Below are positions 45,520-54,354 of a stretch of 64,000 bases of DNA, piece after piece. The position numbers and the translations under genes are program-made. Numbering within the stretch: position 1 is the first letter of the stretch; the number at the start of each line of letters is the position of its first letter. The notes beneath the pieces are model-generated. The model did not search any database, was not told the origin of the DNA, and was given only the letters and a program-made list of their open reading frames with translations. The stretch spans positions 32,277-96,276 of the forward strand of contig NZ_QVMK01000014.1 in the NCBI RefSeq assembly GCF_010500995.1, given 5' to 3'. The stretch is from Bacteroides sp. 224 (GTDB lineage: Bacteria; Bacteroidota; Bacteroidia; Bacteroidales; Bacteroidaceae).

Positions 45520-46542
45520 ATGAGTCAAAGCTATCTGAAACATGCCATCATAGAGCTTACCACCGAGTGCAATCTTCAATGCAAACACTGTTACAACTGG
45601 TGGAAACAAGAAGAACAGTCTTCTCAAAAGCAGAATTCTTATAAAAAAGCATTCTGTCTGCTCGATTTTTTAATAAAACACACCACTGTTAAGCACATCA
45701 CTTTTACCGGTGGGGAGCCAACCATCAGCGAGCGTTTTATCGAATTAGTGCTTCATGCCAAGATAAACGGGAAAAGCGTTACCGTCATTACTAATGGGAA
45801 CGGATCACCTCAGATTTACAAGCAACTGGCTTCTATGAAAGTTAATATGCTTGAATTCTCCATCCATTCCTCTCGTCCCGATATTCACGACGGGATAACA
45901 CAAAAGCCGGGTTCATGCGAAAAAGCAATCAAAGAAATGAAGGATGCTTTATCTCAAGGAATATCTGTTACACCGGTAGTTGTTATTACTGCAACAAACC
46001 ATCAATACGTAGAAGAAACCATACTTTATTTCTTTCGGCAAGGAATAAAATCCGTAATGGTAAACAGATATAACTTAGGAGGAGAAGGTTTGAACAATCC
46101 AAACTTATCGGCCACAGCTCAACAGCTACGAGATACTTTCGGCAAATTAAACACATTGGCCAAGTATTACGACATCCGTATATTCTCGGGCGTATGTACG
46201 CCTCACTGCATTCTCAACCCGGACGACTACCCCCTGATTCGCTTTGGAGCTTGTTCCGGACAGGTAGAACAACGTCCTTTGACTTTCGACCTGGATGGCA
46301 ACCTACGCTTATGCAATCACTCTCCTATTATTGCCGGAAATATTTATAAGGAATCTTTCGAGGAGATTTTTGCTTCTTCGTATATTAAAGAATGGAGCGA
46401 TCTGAGCATTCCCTTTTGCCAAGGATGTACTCATCTTGCAAGATGCAAAGGAGGGTGCAGGGCTGCCTCAGAGCAAGTAGGTCATTCTCTGAAGCAGGAA
46501 GATCCTATCATTCGGGAATTAGGCGGAACCCCTTTTTTATAA
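45520..46542 (+). CDS. Radical SAM protein with C-terminal SPASM-like cysteines
   Basis: Starting at 45520 (MSQSYLKHAIIELTTE) the protein has 340 residues. The longer open frame would run through the divergent hisS gene. The radical SAM cluster motif CNLQCKHC is at about residues 17-24, followed by FTGGEPT and a barrel core. The C-terminal region has CSGQ, CNHS and the set CQGCTHLARCKGGC, typical of SPASM or twitch domains that bind extra iron-sulfur clusters. Such enzymes modify peptides or act as activating enzymes. No small precursor peptide was recognised. The next gene, 18 bases on, encodes a lipoprotein with a TonB-type C-terminus. Confidence 0.85.
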   Translation: MSQSYLKHAIIELTTECNLQCKHCYNWWKQEEQSSQKQNSYKKAFCLLDFLIKHTTVKHITFTGGEPTISERFIELVLHAKINGKSVTVITNGNGSPQIYKQLASMKVNMLEFSIHSSRPDIHDGITQKPGSCEKAIKEMKDALSQGISVTPVVVITATNHQYVEETILYFFRQGIKSVMVNRYNLGGEGLNNPNLSATAQQLRDTFGKLNTLAKYYDIRIFSGVCTPHCILNPDDYPLIRFGACSGQVEQRPLTFDLDGNLRLCNHSPIIAGNIYKESFEEIFASSYIKEWSDLSIPFCQGCTHLARCKGGCRAASEQVGHSLKQEDPIIRELGGTPFL

Positions 46543-46560
46543 CTCAAATACTTAGAAAAC

Positions 46561-47280
46561 ATGAAGAAACTATTTTATCATAAAGTGTATAATATCTTGC
46601 TGTTTCTATCTAACAGGTTCAGCAATCGTCAGATTTTGAAATATAAAGTTTTGGTGGGAAGTGCCTTATTAGCAATGACAAGCAGTTGCCAATCTCCCAA
46701 AAATAGTTCTAAGGAGAATCAACCAACAGCCTCAACAGACAGCATACAGGAAGAGCAAAATCCGGATGACGTAGAAATACTGTGTTATGAACCTGCAGTC
46801 ATACGCATTGACAGCCTGGAAGAAGAAGAACCAACAGCAACCTGTTATGTTATGTTACCGGAACCGGAACCAGAGATAGAGCCAGAGGAGACAGATTTTA
46901 TTATGTGCTATGACATTTCTGTAGACGATCTTGAACCGGACACTATTCAAGAAGACCCCAATCGTATCTATGAAATAGTAGAACAGATGCCAGAGTTTCC
47001 CGGAGGCTTAGATTCCCTGATGCACTATATAAGAAAGAACCTCAAATACCCCTGCTTTACAGGAGATTATGCCATAGAAGGCAGAGTTATTGTTCGGATT
47101 GTAGTAGAAAAAGACGGTACTATCTCTTCCCCGCAAATTCTTCGTTCCGTCGACGAGTTCTTAGACAAAGAAGCATTGAGGCTTATACGCGAAATGCCTA
47201 AATGGAAACCGGGACAACATAACGGAAAAACAGTCAGAGCTAATTACGTTATTCCTTTTATGTTTAAACGACTTGAGTAA
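46561..47280 (+). CDS. Lipoprotein with TonB C-terminal domain
   Basis: The 239-residue protein has a basic N-terminus, then a lipoprotein-type signal (VLVGSALLAMTSSC, Cys43) and an acidic Pro/Glu-rich spacer (about 95-120: PEPEPEIEPEE). A TonB_C domain (about 140-239) follows, with MPEFPGGLDSLMHYI, NLKYP, GRVIVRIVVEKDGTI and WKPGQHNGK. True TonB has an inner-membrane helix and a Lys/Pro spacer. Here the predicted anchor is a lipid and the spacer is acidic, so it may not energise transport in the usual way. It is probably co-transcribed with the radical SAM gene. Confidence 0.8.
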   Translation: MKKLFYHKVYNILLFLSNRFSNRQILKYKVLVGSALLAMTSSCQSPKNSSKENQPTASTDSIQEEQNPDDVEILCYEPAVIRIDSLEEEEPTATCYVMLPEPEPEIEPEETDFIMCYDISVDDLEPDTIQEDPNRIYEIVEQMPEFPGGLDSLMHYIRKNLKYPCFTGDYAIEGRVIVRIVVEKDGTISSPQILRSVDEFLDKEALRLIREMPKWKPGQHNGKTVRANYVIPFMFKRLE

Positions 47281-47425
47281 CATACGGAGTTAGATTAGAT
47301 ACAATTTAAAAAGGAAGAAGGAACTTCATTGATTCTGTGTTTATTTGCACATCTCACTATTTTTAGCGAATATTGCAGAAATAAACCAAGTTTAAAAAGA
47401 TTAGATATAAAGCTATATCATATCC

Positions 47426-47433
47426 TAATTTTG
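47426..47433 (+). promoter_or_regulatory. Candidate -7 box of the phosphoesterase gene
   Basis: TAATTTTG matches TAnnTTTG 26 bases before the ATG at 47460. No -33 box is evident. Confidence 0.45.
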
Positions 47434-47459
47434 GCAACAACAATTGCTGACTAATAATC

Positions 47460-48614
47460 ATGAAAAAAACATTAATCTTTTTATTTAGTCTGATATCATC
47501 TTTGGCATCAGCTCAAATTAAGATAACACATGGACCTTACCTCTGTGATATGACTACAGATGGTGTTACAGTGGTGTGGACAACCAACAAACCAGCACTC
47601 TCGTGGGTAGAAATGGCGCCGGACGATGGAAAAAGTTTCTACAGCACCGAGCAACCTAAGTACTTTGAAACTGTTGCCGGACGGAAACAAGCCCACAAAA
47701 CCCTGCACCGAATACGTCTATCGAACCTCAACCCGGCCACCAATTACCGCTATCGGATATTCTCGCGCGAAGTGTTGAATTGGAATGCCGGCAATAATGT
47801 GCAATACGGCCAAACAGCATCGAGCAATGTATACAGTAAAAAACCATTTCTATTCAAAACATATCCCGACAGCAATGAACGAGTGTCTTTTTTAGTCATG
47901 AACGATATACACGGCAGAGCTGCCTTTATGAAAGATCTTTGCAAAGATGTCGACTTCAAGCAGTTTGCCTTTGTATGTATGAATGGTGATATGGCCAACT
48001 TCATCGAGAGTGAGGAACAAATATTTAAAGACTTCATCGATGCCTCTGTCGATATGTATGCCTCCGAAACGCCGATCTTGTTTGCACGGGGAAATCATGA
48101 AACCCGGGGCGTTTTCTCAGACAGCCTGATAGATTATTTCCCAACTCAAGACGGAAAGACTTACCAACACTACAAGGTAGGCACAGTATCCATACTGGTA
48201 TTGGATGGCGGAGAAGATAAACCCGACTCGGATATTGAATACAACGGACTGGCCCATTATGATGCTTATCGGGCAGAAGAAGCCAAATGGTTGGAAAAGG
48301 TGGTACAAACAGACGACTTCAAGAATGCCTCAGCGCGTATCGTCTTCCTACATATACCTCCTTATGGAGACTGGCACGGAAATGTACAGCTCAAAAAACA
48401 CTTTGTACCGATATTAAATAAGGCAGGCATTGATGTTATGTTCTCAGGTCACACCCATAGGTATTCGTTCCACCCAAAGAATGAAGAAGTACAGTTCCCG
48501 GTGGTGGTTAATGGCAACAAAAGCTATGTAAGATGCGACATTGATAACAATAAAATCCGGGTAGAGGTAGTGGGTGAAGATGGTAAAAGCGTCCAAACGC
48601 TCCATATAAACTAG
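47460..48614 (+). CDS. Exported metallophosphoesterase, purple acid phosphatase-like
   Basis: The 384-residue protein has a signal peptide (ending SLASAQI). A fibronectin-like N-terminal domain (about 20-125: GPYLCDMTTDGVTVVWTT) precedes a calcineurin-type metallophosphoesterase domain. The metal ligands fit the series MNDIHG, NGDMANF, RGNHETRG, HIPPYGDW and SGHTHRYSF, so the active site is complete. It would hydrolyse phosphate esters in the periplasm. It is transcribed alone, and its end converges with the zinc peptidase gene. Confidence 0.9.
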   Translation: MKKTLIFLFSLISSLASAQIKITHGPYLCDMTTDGVTVVWTTNKPALSWVEMAPDDGKSFYSTEQPKYFETVAGRKQAHKTLHRIRLSNLNPATNYRYRIFSREVLNWNAGNNVQYGQTASSNVYSKKPFLFKTYPDSNERVSFLVMNDIHGRAAFMKDLCKDVDFKQFAFVCMNGDMANFIESEEQIFKDFIDASVDMYASETPILFARGNHETRGVFSDSLIDYFPTQDGKTYQHYKVGTVSILVLDGGEDKPDSDIEYNGLAHYDAYRAEEAKWLEKVVQTDDFKNASARIVFLHIPPYGDWHGNVQLKKHFVPILNKAGIDVMFSGHTHRYSFHPKNEEVQFPVVVNGNKSYVRCDIDNNKIRVEVVGEDGKSVQTLHIN

Positions 48615-48710
48615 AATTTAGGTACATCTCACAAAGCTTTCTAATGAACAAAGTGTCTTTCAGCCGCATGGTTGTAGCACATATATAACACTTTTCATGT
48701 CAGATTTTTC

Positions 48711-48820
48711 CACGGCCGCGGCAAAGTTTTGTCACGGCCGTGGAAGAATCTTGTTGCGGCCGCGGCAAATTCTCGTTGCGGCCGTGGCAAAAGCTTGTTA
48801 CGGCCGTAGCAAAATCTCTT
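48711..48820. repeat. Tandem array of five CGGCCG palindromes, exact 22-bp period
   Basis: CGGCCG occurs at 48713, 48735, 48757, 48779 and 48801, always 22 bases apart. It is extended as CACGGCCGTG, TGCGGCCGCG or TACGGCCGTA with matched changes on both sides of the axis in several copies. The spacers are AT-rich and variable (AAGTTTTGT type). The array lies between convergent genes and is GC-rich against an AT-rich background. Confidence 0.92.
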
Positions 48821-48849
48821 GCACGAACCACTACATAAACTAAAAGAAG

Positions 48850-48884
48850 AAACGGCACAAAAGACATCGTCTTCTGTACCGTTT
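48850..48884 (-). terminator. Terminator of the zinc metallopeptidase gene
   Basis: A 16-base stem (arms 48850-48865 and 48869-48884, nearly perfect) is followed on the minus strand by TTCTTCTTTTA, 35 bases beyond the stop codon. Confidence 0.8.
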
Positions 48885-48919
48885 CCGAATATATATAAAG
48901 TATGTAATGTAGCCGTTAT

Positions 48920-49609
48920 TTAATCTCTTCTTCCTAAGAAAATCATAATATAATAAATCAATGTAGCTAATGAGCCAAGTGCAGCTACCACATAAGTATA
49001 TGCTGCAGAACGCAATGCATCTTCTGCCTGTGTATGATTAGAAGAATTTGTGATTCCTGCGCGACTTAACCATACTAAGGCACGTTTACTTGCATCAATC
49101 TCCACCGGAAGAGTAACAAAGCTGAAAAGGGTAGTCATGGCAAATAAAATAATACCGGCAAGTAATAGCTGAGGAAATGTATTTATCATTAAAATACCTC
49201 CCAACAGCACCCAAGTCATGATACTTGAAGCAAAACTAACTACCGGCACCAATTTGCTACGCATAGTTAAAGGAGCATAAGCCTTAGCATGTTGCACAGC
49301 ATGACCACATTCGTGAGCAGCTACCGCGGCAGCCTTTATACTATTGCTTGCATATACACCTTCGCTTAAATTCACCGTTTTATTGGTGGGGTTGTAATGG
49401 TCTGTCAAAGTACCGGGGGTATGTGTTACTTTTACATCATAAATGCCGTTATCCTGAAGCATTTGAATTGCGACATCACGCCCCGTCATTCCATTCATCG
49501 TTGGAACCTTTGAATACTTCTTGAATTTACTCTGCAAATTTAATTGCACCAGATAGCTAACCAAAGCTATCGCTCCAAATATTATAAGTCCTGTTGCATT
49601 AAATACCAT
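48920..49609 (-). CDS. Membrane zinc metallopeptidase (DUF2268/YugP type)
   Basis: The 229-residue membrane protein has an N-terminal membrane segment (about 5-24), the zinc motif HECGH (His99, Glu100, His103) followed by AVQHAKAY, and three more membrane segments (about 117-135, 140-165, 205-224). It matches the YugP-type neutral zinc metallopeptidases. Its substrates are unknown. A terminator separates it from the purA-fur unit upstream. Confidence 0.88.
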   Translation of the reverse strand: MVFNATGLIIFGAIALVSYLVQLNLQSKFKKYSKVPTMNGMTGRDVAIQMLQDNGIYDVKVTHTPGTLTDHYNPTNKTVNLSEGVYASNSIKAAAVAAHECGHAVQHAKAYAPLTMRSKLVPVVSFASSIMTWVLLGGILMINTFPQLLLAGIILFAMTTLFSFVTLPVEIDASKRALVWLSRAGITNSSNHTQAEDALRSAAYTYVVAALGSLATLIYYIMIFLGRRD

Positions 49610-49675
49610 ATTCTTTTCTATTTAAGTTATTACTACTTAATAACATAACAAAGAGTTTGCCAAATTTATCCAAAA

Positions 49676-49711
49676 AAAAACAGGAAAGCCAAATCAGCTC
49701 TCCTGTTTTTA
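49676..49711 (-). terminator. Terminator of the fur-purA operon
   Basis: Arms CAGGAAAGC (49681-49689) and GCTCTCCTG (49697-49705) form a hairpin followed on the minus strand by a run of ten T, 28 bases after the purA stop. Confidence 0.88.
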
Positions 49712-49732
49712 GGAAGAATTATTGTTTTTATA

Positions 49733-51004
49733 TTATTCTTCGGTATAACGTTCTATCGTTTGTGCCCTATCGGGACCTACAGACACGATTTTTATTTCTA
49801 CCCCAAGTTGTTCTTCAAGGAAGGTGAGGTATGCATTAAATTCTTCGGGGAATTCATCTTCGCTCTGCATATTTGTCATATCCATCTCCCAGCCTGGCAA
49901 TTCTACATAAACAGGCTCTACATTATTATCAATGCTGTAAGGGAAATAATCTATTTCTTCGCCATTCATTTTATAGGCTACACAAGCTTTAATGAGCGGG
50001 AACGTATCAAGCACGTCACTCTTCATCATAATTAGCTTTGTAACACCGTTCACCATGATTGAATATCTTAAAGCAACCAAGTCGATCCAGCCGCAACGAC
50101 GTTTACGTCCGGTAACAGAACCAAACTCATGTCCTAAAGTACAAATCTTATCTCCGGTTTCATCGAATAGTTCGGTTGGGAATGGTCCTGCTCCTACTCT
50201 TGTGCAATATGCTTTGAAGATTCCATAAACCTCTCCTATTTTATTGGGAGCAATACCCAAACCGGTACAAGCACCGGCACATACGGTATTGGAAGAGGTT
50301 ACAAATGGATAAGAGCCAAAATCGATATCCAGCATCGTTCCCTGAGCACCTTCGCAAAGCACGGTTTTGTTGTCGCGAAGCAGATTGTTAATTTCGTGCT
50401 CGCTATCTACCAAAGTAAAGCTTTTCAGGTATTCAATGCCTTGCATCCAATCTTTTTCAAGTTCTGTTAAATCATACTCATAGTTCAATGATTTAAGAAT
50501 TTGCTCATGACGTTTCTTGGCTTCTGCATATTTCTGTTCGAAGTTCTCAAGGATATCTCCTACACGAACTCCGTTGCGACTTACTTTATCTGTATAAGTA
50601 GGGCCGATTCCTTTTCCGGTAGTTCCTACTTTTGCATCACCTTTAGCAGCTTCGTAAGCAGCATCCAGCATACGGTGTGTAGGCAGAATAAGATGAGCTT
50701 TCTTTGATATATGGAGTCTATCTTTCAGTTTATGACCGGTAGCTTCCAATGCTTCTGCCTCTGCTTTAAACAGCGCAGGGTCTAACACAACACCATTTCC
50801 GATGATATTTACCTTATCACCCTGAAATATTCCGGAGGGAATGGATCGAAGCACATATTTTTGTCCTTCAAACTCAAGTGTATGGCCTGCATTGGGACCG
50901 CCTTGAAAGCGTGCCACGACATCATATCTCGGAGTTAACACGTCGACTACTTTTCCTTTTCCTTCGTCGCCCCATTGCAAACCTAACAGAACATCTACTT
51001 TCAT
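49733..51004 (-). CDS. purA: Adenylosuccinate synthetase
   Basis: The 423-residue enzyme joins IMP and aspartate using GTP in AMP synthesis. It starts with the GTP-binding loop GLQWGDEGKGK, has the catalytic FQGGPNAGHT, GVGAGPFPTE and GRKRRCGWID motifs, and ends normally. Its start overlaps the end of the fur-type gene by four bases, so the two are co-translated. That makes an iron or metal signal a possible influence on purine synthesis here. Confidence 0.97.
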   Translation of the reverse strand: MKVDVLLGLQWGDEGKGKVVDVLTPRYDVVARFQGGPNAGHTLEFEGQKYVLRSIPSGIFQGDKVNIIGNGVVLDPALFKAEAEALEATGHKLKDRLHISKKAHLILPTHRMLDAAYEAAKGDAKVGTTGKGIGPTYTDKVSRNGVRVGDILENFEQKYAEAKKRHEQILKSLNYEYDLTELEKDWMQGIEYLKSFTLVDSEHEINNLLRDNKTVLCEGAQGTMLDIDFGSYPFVTSSNTVCAGACTGLGIAPNKIGEVYGIFKAYCTRVGAGPFPTELFDETGDKICTLGHEFGSVTGRKRRCGWIDLVALRYSIMVNGVTKLIMMKSDVLDTFPLIKACVAYKMNGEEIDYFPYSIDNNVEPVYVELPGWEMDMTNMQSEDEFPEEFNAYLTFLEEQLGVEIKIVSVGPDRAQTIERYTEE

Positions 51005-51489
51005 TTCTCTTTCTTTGGGTTATTATTTTTCTTCTTTCGTTTATTTTTCCGGTCGCACTTCGCACAAATACCATAAATATAAAGCGAATAATGAGAGGAT
51101 TGAAACCGGGTTAACTTTGTATTTTCAATAACACTCTGCAATGCTTCATTCTGAAATTCCATCACCGTACCACACTGCATACAAATTTGATGATGATGCG
51201 TATCGCGGTTATACGATTTCTCGTATTGCGAGGAACTGGAAAACTGATGCTTTATCACCAGCTTTGCATTAATAAGCAAAATGATAGTATTATAGAGAGT
51301 GGCGCGACTTACCCGAAAATTTTCATGGTCTTTCATCCGGGAATAAAGCATATCAACATCAAAATGTCCGTCTATGGAATAAATGGTATCGAGTATCGCA
51401 TAACGTTCGGGGGTTTTACGATGCCCGTTCATTTTCAGATATTCCGTAAATATCTGCTTTACTGTATCTTTAACATCTTCAATTTCCAT
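51001..51489 (-). CDS. Fur-family metal-responsive regulator
   Basis: The 162-residue protein has the Fur winged helix (about 15-85: TPERYAILDTIYSI and SRATLYNTIILL), a His-rich metal site (DTHHHQICMQCG) and a second CxxC (CAKCDRK) for the structural zinc. The C-terminus is a lysine/asparagine-rich tail of about 15 residues. It could sense iron, zinc or peroxide; the subgroup cannot be told by eye. A TAACTTTG -7 box (51508-51501 on the minus strand) lies 12 bases before its start. purA follows with a four-base overlap. Confidence 0.88.
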   Translation of the reverse strand: MEIEDVKDTVKQIFTEYLKMNGHRKTPERYAILDTIYSIDGHFDVDMLYSRMKDHENFRVSRATLYNTIILLINAKLVIKHQFSSSSQYEKSYNRDTHHHQICMQCGTVMEFQNEALQSVIENTKLTRFQSSHYSLYIYGICAKCDRKNKRKKKNNNPKKEK

Positions 51490-51500
51490 AATAGCGCCAA

Positions 51501-51508
51501 CAAAGTTA
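51501..51508 (-). promoter_or_regulatory. Candidate -7 box of the fur-purA operon
   Basis: The minus strand reads TAACTTTG, matching TAnnTTTG, 12 bases before the fur-type start codon. Confidence 0.45.
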
Positions 51509-51547
51509 ATCGTTTTTTATAGAAAGGGAAGTATTAACAGGAGTTTT

Positions 51548-52213
51548 TTAGCAATTATCCACTTCCTCTTTTACGATATTGAATAGCAGCTGTTCCTTTT
51601 CGTTTTTCGATGTTTCGAAACTTTCTACCAATCGGCAAACCCGGAAAGTATTCTCTTCTCCATGAGCCATATACTTACGGACAGCCAGAATAGCAGCACT
51701 ACGAACATGATAACTTTCGGACAATATGGCACAGATGGCTTGATCCAGGAATTCACCACTCACACGTTCGTTCATATCTCCCTTTTTCATCAGCAGACGT
51801 GCAATTGTCAGGAAACCGCAAACTTGTGTGTACTCACGTTCACCGGCTATCCACTGAAAGGTTTTTGCGGGAATATAGGGTAAGTTCTGAAACAGGTTCA
51901 TGCAAGTTAACTCTGCAATCTCCATATTATGAATATCTTCTACCCAGATGTCTGCAATTTCAGGATAAAAAGTTTCTATGGGTTGTAATAATCCGGCTAA
52001 GATTTTACATTCACGAATATCTTCTTTCCATAAGGCTTGCGCCAACTCATGATTTTTCTCATAATTGGATGCAATAACTTTAATTCGGGGTAGTTCAACT
52101 CCGAAGTTCAGTTTATAATGCAATCCTTTCTCGCGCATACTTTGAGACACAACTCCGTTCATACCGAGACGGAGTTGTGTCTTTACATCTTTCAACAGTT
52201 CGCTTACGCTCAT
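51548..52213 (-). CDS. DNA alkylation repair-like HEAT protein (AlkD family)
   Basis: The 221-residue protein is all-helical, with paired helices typical of AlkD-like HEAT repeats (LPRIKVIASNYEKNHELAQ, LWKEDIRECKILAGLL, IADIWVEDIHNMEIAEL). AlkD glycosylases remove bulky alkylated purines without base flipping. Catalytic Trp/Asp positions cannot be checked reliably by eye, so it may be an inactive or structural relative. It begins seven bases upstream-to-downstream from the dipeptidyl peptidase gene and may share its transcript. Confidence 0.72.
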   Translation of the reverse strand: MSVSELLKDVKTQLRLGMNGVVSQSMREKGLHYKLNFGVELPRIKVIASNYEKNHELAQALWKEDIRECKILAGLLQPIETFYPEIADIWVEDIHNMEIAELTCMNLFQNLPYIPAKTFQWIAGEREYTQVCGFLTIARLLMKKGDMNERVSGEFLDQAICAILSESYHVRSAAILAVRKYMAHGEENTFRVCRLVESFETSKNEKEQLLFNIVKEEVDNC

Positions 52214-52220
52214 CGATGTG

Positions 52221-54263
52221 TTAATTTAAAGAAGGCAATGCCGAGTATTCTTTGCTATAACGAAGCATTTGTTCTTTATAGCCTTCTTCATAAGATACAG
52301 TTACATCAATAACATTACCTTCGTCGTCGTATGATGCCTTATAAACCGGATTGACAAATCCTTTATAAGGAGATAGATTTAGTTTCTTATAACGACTCAG
52401 TACCTCTTTATGAAGTTGAGGGTCTACCTTTACAGCATATCCTTCTACTAATTCGCGAGCAGCATTAAAGTCGCCTGTAGATTTTATACGTTGTATTTCG
52501 GCAAGTAGCTGACCTATTAAAGTGCGCACTTTTTCGTAATCGTTGATAACTACATACGTTTTTTCATCTTTACGAACCATCTCTACCGCATTATCCGCTT
52601 TTCCTTTTTCGTACACCCAACGGGCAATTAGTTGGCGGTTTCTCATGTGCGACTCCTCGATATTATTACCTGGTTCGATTCTAACTAATTGTGTCATCAA
52701 ACCATTCATTAAATAGGTACAATATTCTGCTTTATAGGCTTCTGCATCAGGAAGTAGGGTTAGTTCCACCAATTTAGGATCGGCCATATAGTAAAGTCCA
52801 AACAAGTCGGCACGGGCTTCTTCGATGGTTGCCCCATAAGCTTTCAGCGAATCGGGATCTACTCCGGGCATTAGCTTTCCGGATCCATGTCCTAAACATT
52901 CGTGCAAATCGGTATGTAAGTTGCCTGTTAAATCACCATACTTTTCTATTAATGCGCGTTCAACATCACTGTACACAAATTCTTCATTAAATCCGTTGCC
53001 ATGAGCAGCCTTATTGTAAGCATCGGTAATATTACCTATCGTCACAGATTTCGACCCATGTTGACCACGAATCCAGTTTGAATTAGGCAGATTAATACCA
53101 ATCGCAGTAGCAGGATACAAGTCGCCGGCCAAAATAGCGGCAGTAATAACCTTGGCTGATACCCCTTTTACTTCTTCTTTCTTGAATTGTTTGTCAACCG
53201 GAGAATGATCTTCAAACCATTGTGCATTATTGCTAATTAGTTCTGTGCGCCGAGTTGCTTCCATATCTTTGAAGTTTACCAAAGATTCCCAACTGGCTTT
53301 CATACCCAAAGGATCTCCGTAAGTTTCTGTAAATCCATTCACAAAATCAATACGAGAATCTAAATCTTTCACCCAAAGAATGGCGTATTCATCAAAGGTT
53401 TTCAGATCTCCTGTGTTATAGAACTCTACGAGCTTGCTGATTACGGCTTTTTGGGTTTCATTTTCTGCCACTGCTTCGGCTTTTTTGAGCCAGTAAACCA
53501 CGTTCTCAATAGCCTCTGTATAGAGCCCGTCTACTTTCCAGACCTTTTCTTCAACGGTATTGTGTTCTTTTACCAAGCGACTATTCAATCCATAAGATAT
53601 GGGTGTTTCATCACTTGCGTCTTTCATCTTAGCATAAAAAGCCTCTGCTTCTTTTTGTGTAACCCCTTGATAGTAGTTGCAAGCAGATGTTAATATCAAA
53701 TCTTCTCCATCGGCTTGATTAACCCGTTTGGGCATTACCTTCGGATCAAATATCACCGGAAAAATCAGTTCGCATAGTTCTTCTGCGGTTTGACCTTCCT
53801 TATAGAAGAGCAAATTTTCCAAGTTTCCGATCTCTGTTTTTAAGAATTCGGGCGAAAAGCCGGGAGTTATTTTATCCATTCCATAGTGATGATGAATACC
53901 ACTGGAGAACCAAACGCGTTTCAGGTACTCTTCCATCTTCAGAAACTCCGGTGCTTTTTTATCTCCTTGATAGTTTTGATAAACAGCCTCTAATGTTTTT
54001 CTGATAAGTAGATTGTATTTTCCATTTTGATCGAAAAGAATATCACGCCCCCAAAGTGCGGCTTCCGATAAATAGTAAATTAACTCCTTTTGTTTTAAAG
54101 ATAAATCTTCGAAACCTGGTACTTGATAACGAAGTATTTGCAAATCTGCAAACTGCTCAACTGTATAACTAAAATCTGTTGCTGTATTTTGGGGCGACTT
54201 GGTTTCACTACATGCACTTAATAAGGTAGAGCCTATAACCATAGCTAATAAACTTTTTCTCAT
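52221..54263 (-). CDS. Dipeptidyl-peptidase III family lipoprotein (M49)
   Basis: Starting at 54263 (MRKSLLAMVIGSTLLSACS) the protein has 680 residues and a lipobox. The longer frame adds 24 residues in front of this signal and is rejected. The M49 zinc motif HECLGH (454-459) is followed by the second motif EEARAD (zinc ligand Glu482). That makes it a complete dipeptidyl peptidase III, which removes dipeptides from the N-terminus of short peptides. Lipidation places it at the envelope, whereas eukaryotic members are cytosolic. Upstream is a regulator gene with its own terminator. Confidence 0.93.
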   Translation of the reverse strand: MRKSLLAMVIGSTLLSACSETKSPQNTATDFSYTVEQFADLQILRYQVPGFEDLSLKQKELIYYLSEAALWGRDILFDQNGKYNLLIRKTLEAVYQNYQGDKKAPEFLKMEEYLKRVWFSSGIHHHYGMDKITPGFSPEFLKTEIGNLENLLFYKEGQTAEELCELIFPVIFDPKVMPKRVNQADGEDLILTSACNYYQGVTQKEAEAFYAKMKDASDETPISYGLNSRLVKEHNTVEEKVWKVDGLYTEAIENVVYWLKKAEAVAENETQKAVISKLVEFYNTGDLKTFDEYAILWVKDLDSRIDFVNGFTETYGDPLGMKASWESLVNFKDMEATRRTELISNNAQWFEDHSPVDKQFKKEEVKGVSAKVITAAILAGDLYPATAIGINLPNSNWIRGQHGSKSVTIGNITDAYNKAAHGNGFNEEFVYSDVERALIEKYGDLTGNLHTDLHECLGHGSGKLMPGVDPDSLKAYGATIEEARADLFGLYYMADPKLVELTLLPDAEAYKAEYCTYLMNGLMTQLVRIEPGNNIEESHMRNRQLIARWVYEKGKADNAVEMVRKDEKTYVVINDYEKVRTLIGQLLAEIQRIKSTGDFNAARELVEGYAVKVDPQLHKEVLSRYKKLNLSPYKGFVNPVYKASYDDEGNVIDVTVSYEEGYKEQMLRYSKEYSALPSLN

Positions 54264-54286
54264 AATATTTTTTATAGATAAAAATA

Positions 54287-54332
54287 AAAAAAAGGAAATA
54301 TCCCGAATAGTGGTCAAGATAATTCCTTTTTT
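54287..54332 (-). terminator. Terminator after the small AraC-type gene
   Basis: AAAAGGAATTATC and its partner GATATTTCCTTTT pair with one bulge, and the minus strand continues with a long T run. It separates the regulator at 54355 from the peptidase gene. Confidence 0.7.
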
Positions 54333-54354
54333 CACACGTTAAATAAAGAAATTA

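Noticed and set aside
48711..48820. CRISPR array
   Set aside because: Units of 22 bases with palindromic cores leave spacers far too short, and no cas gene is present. The same holds for the arrays at 4838, 19874 and 36076.
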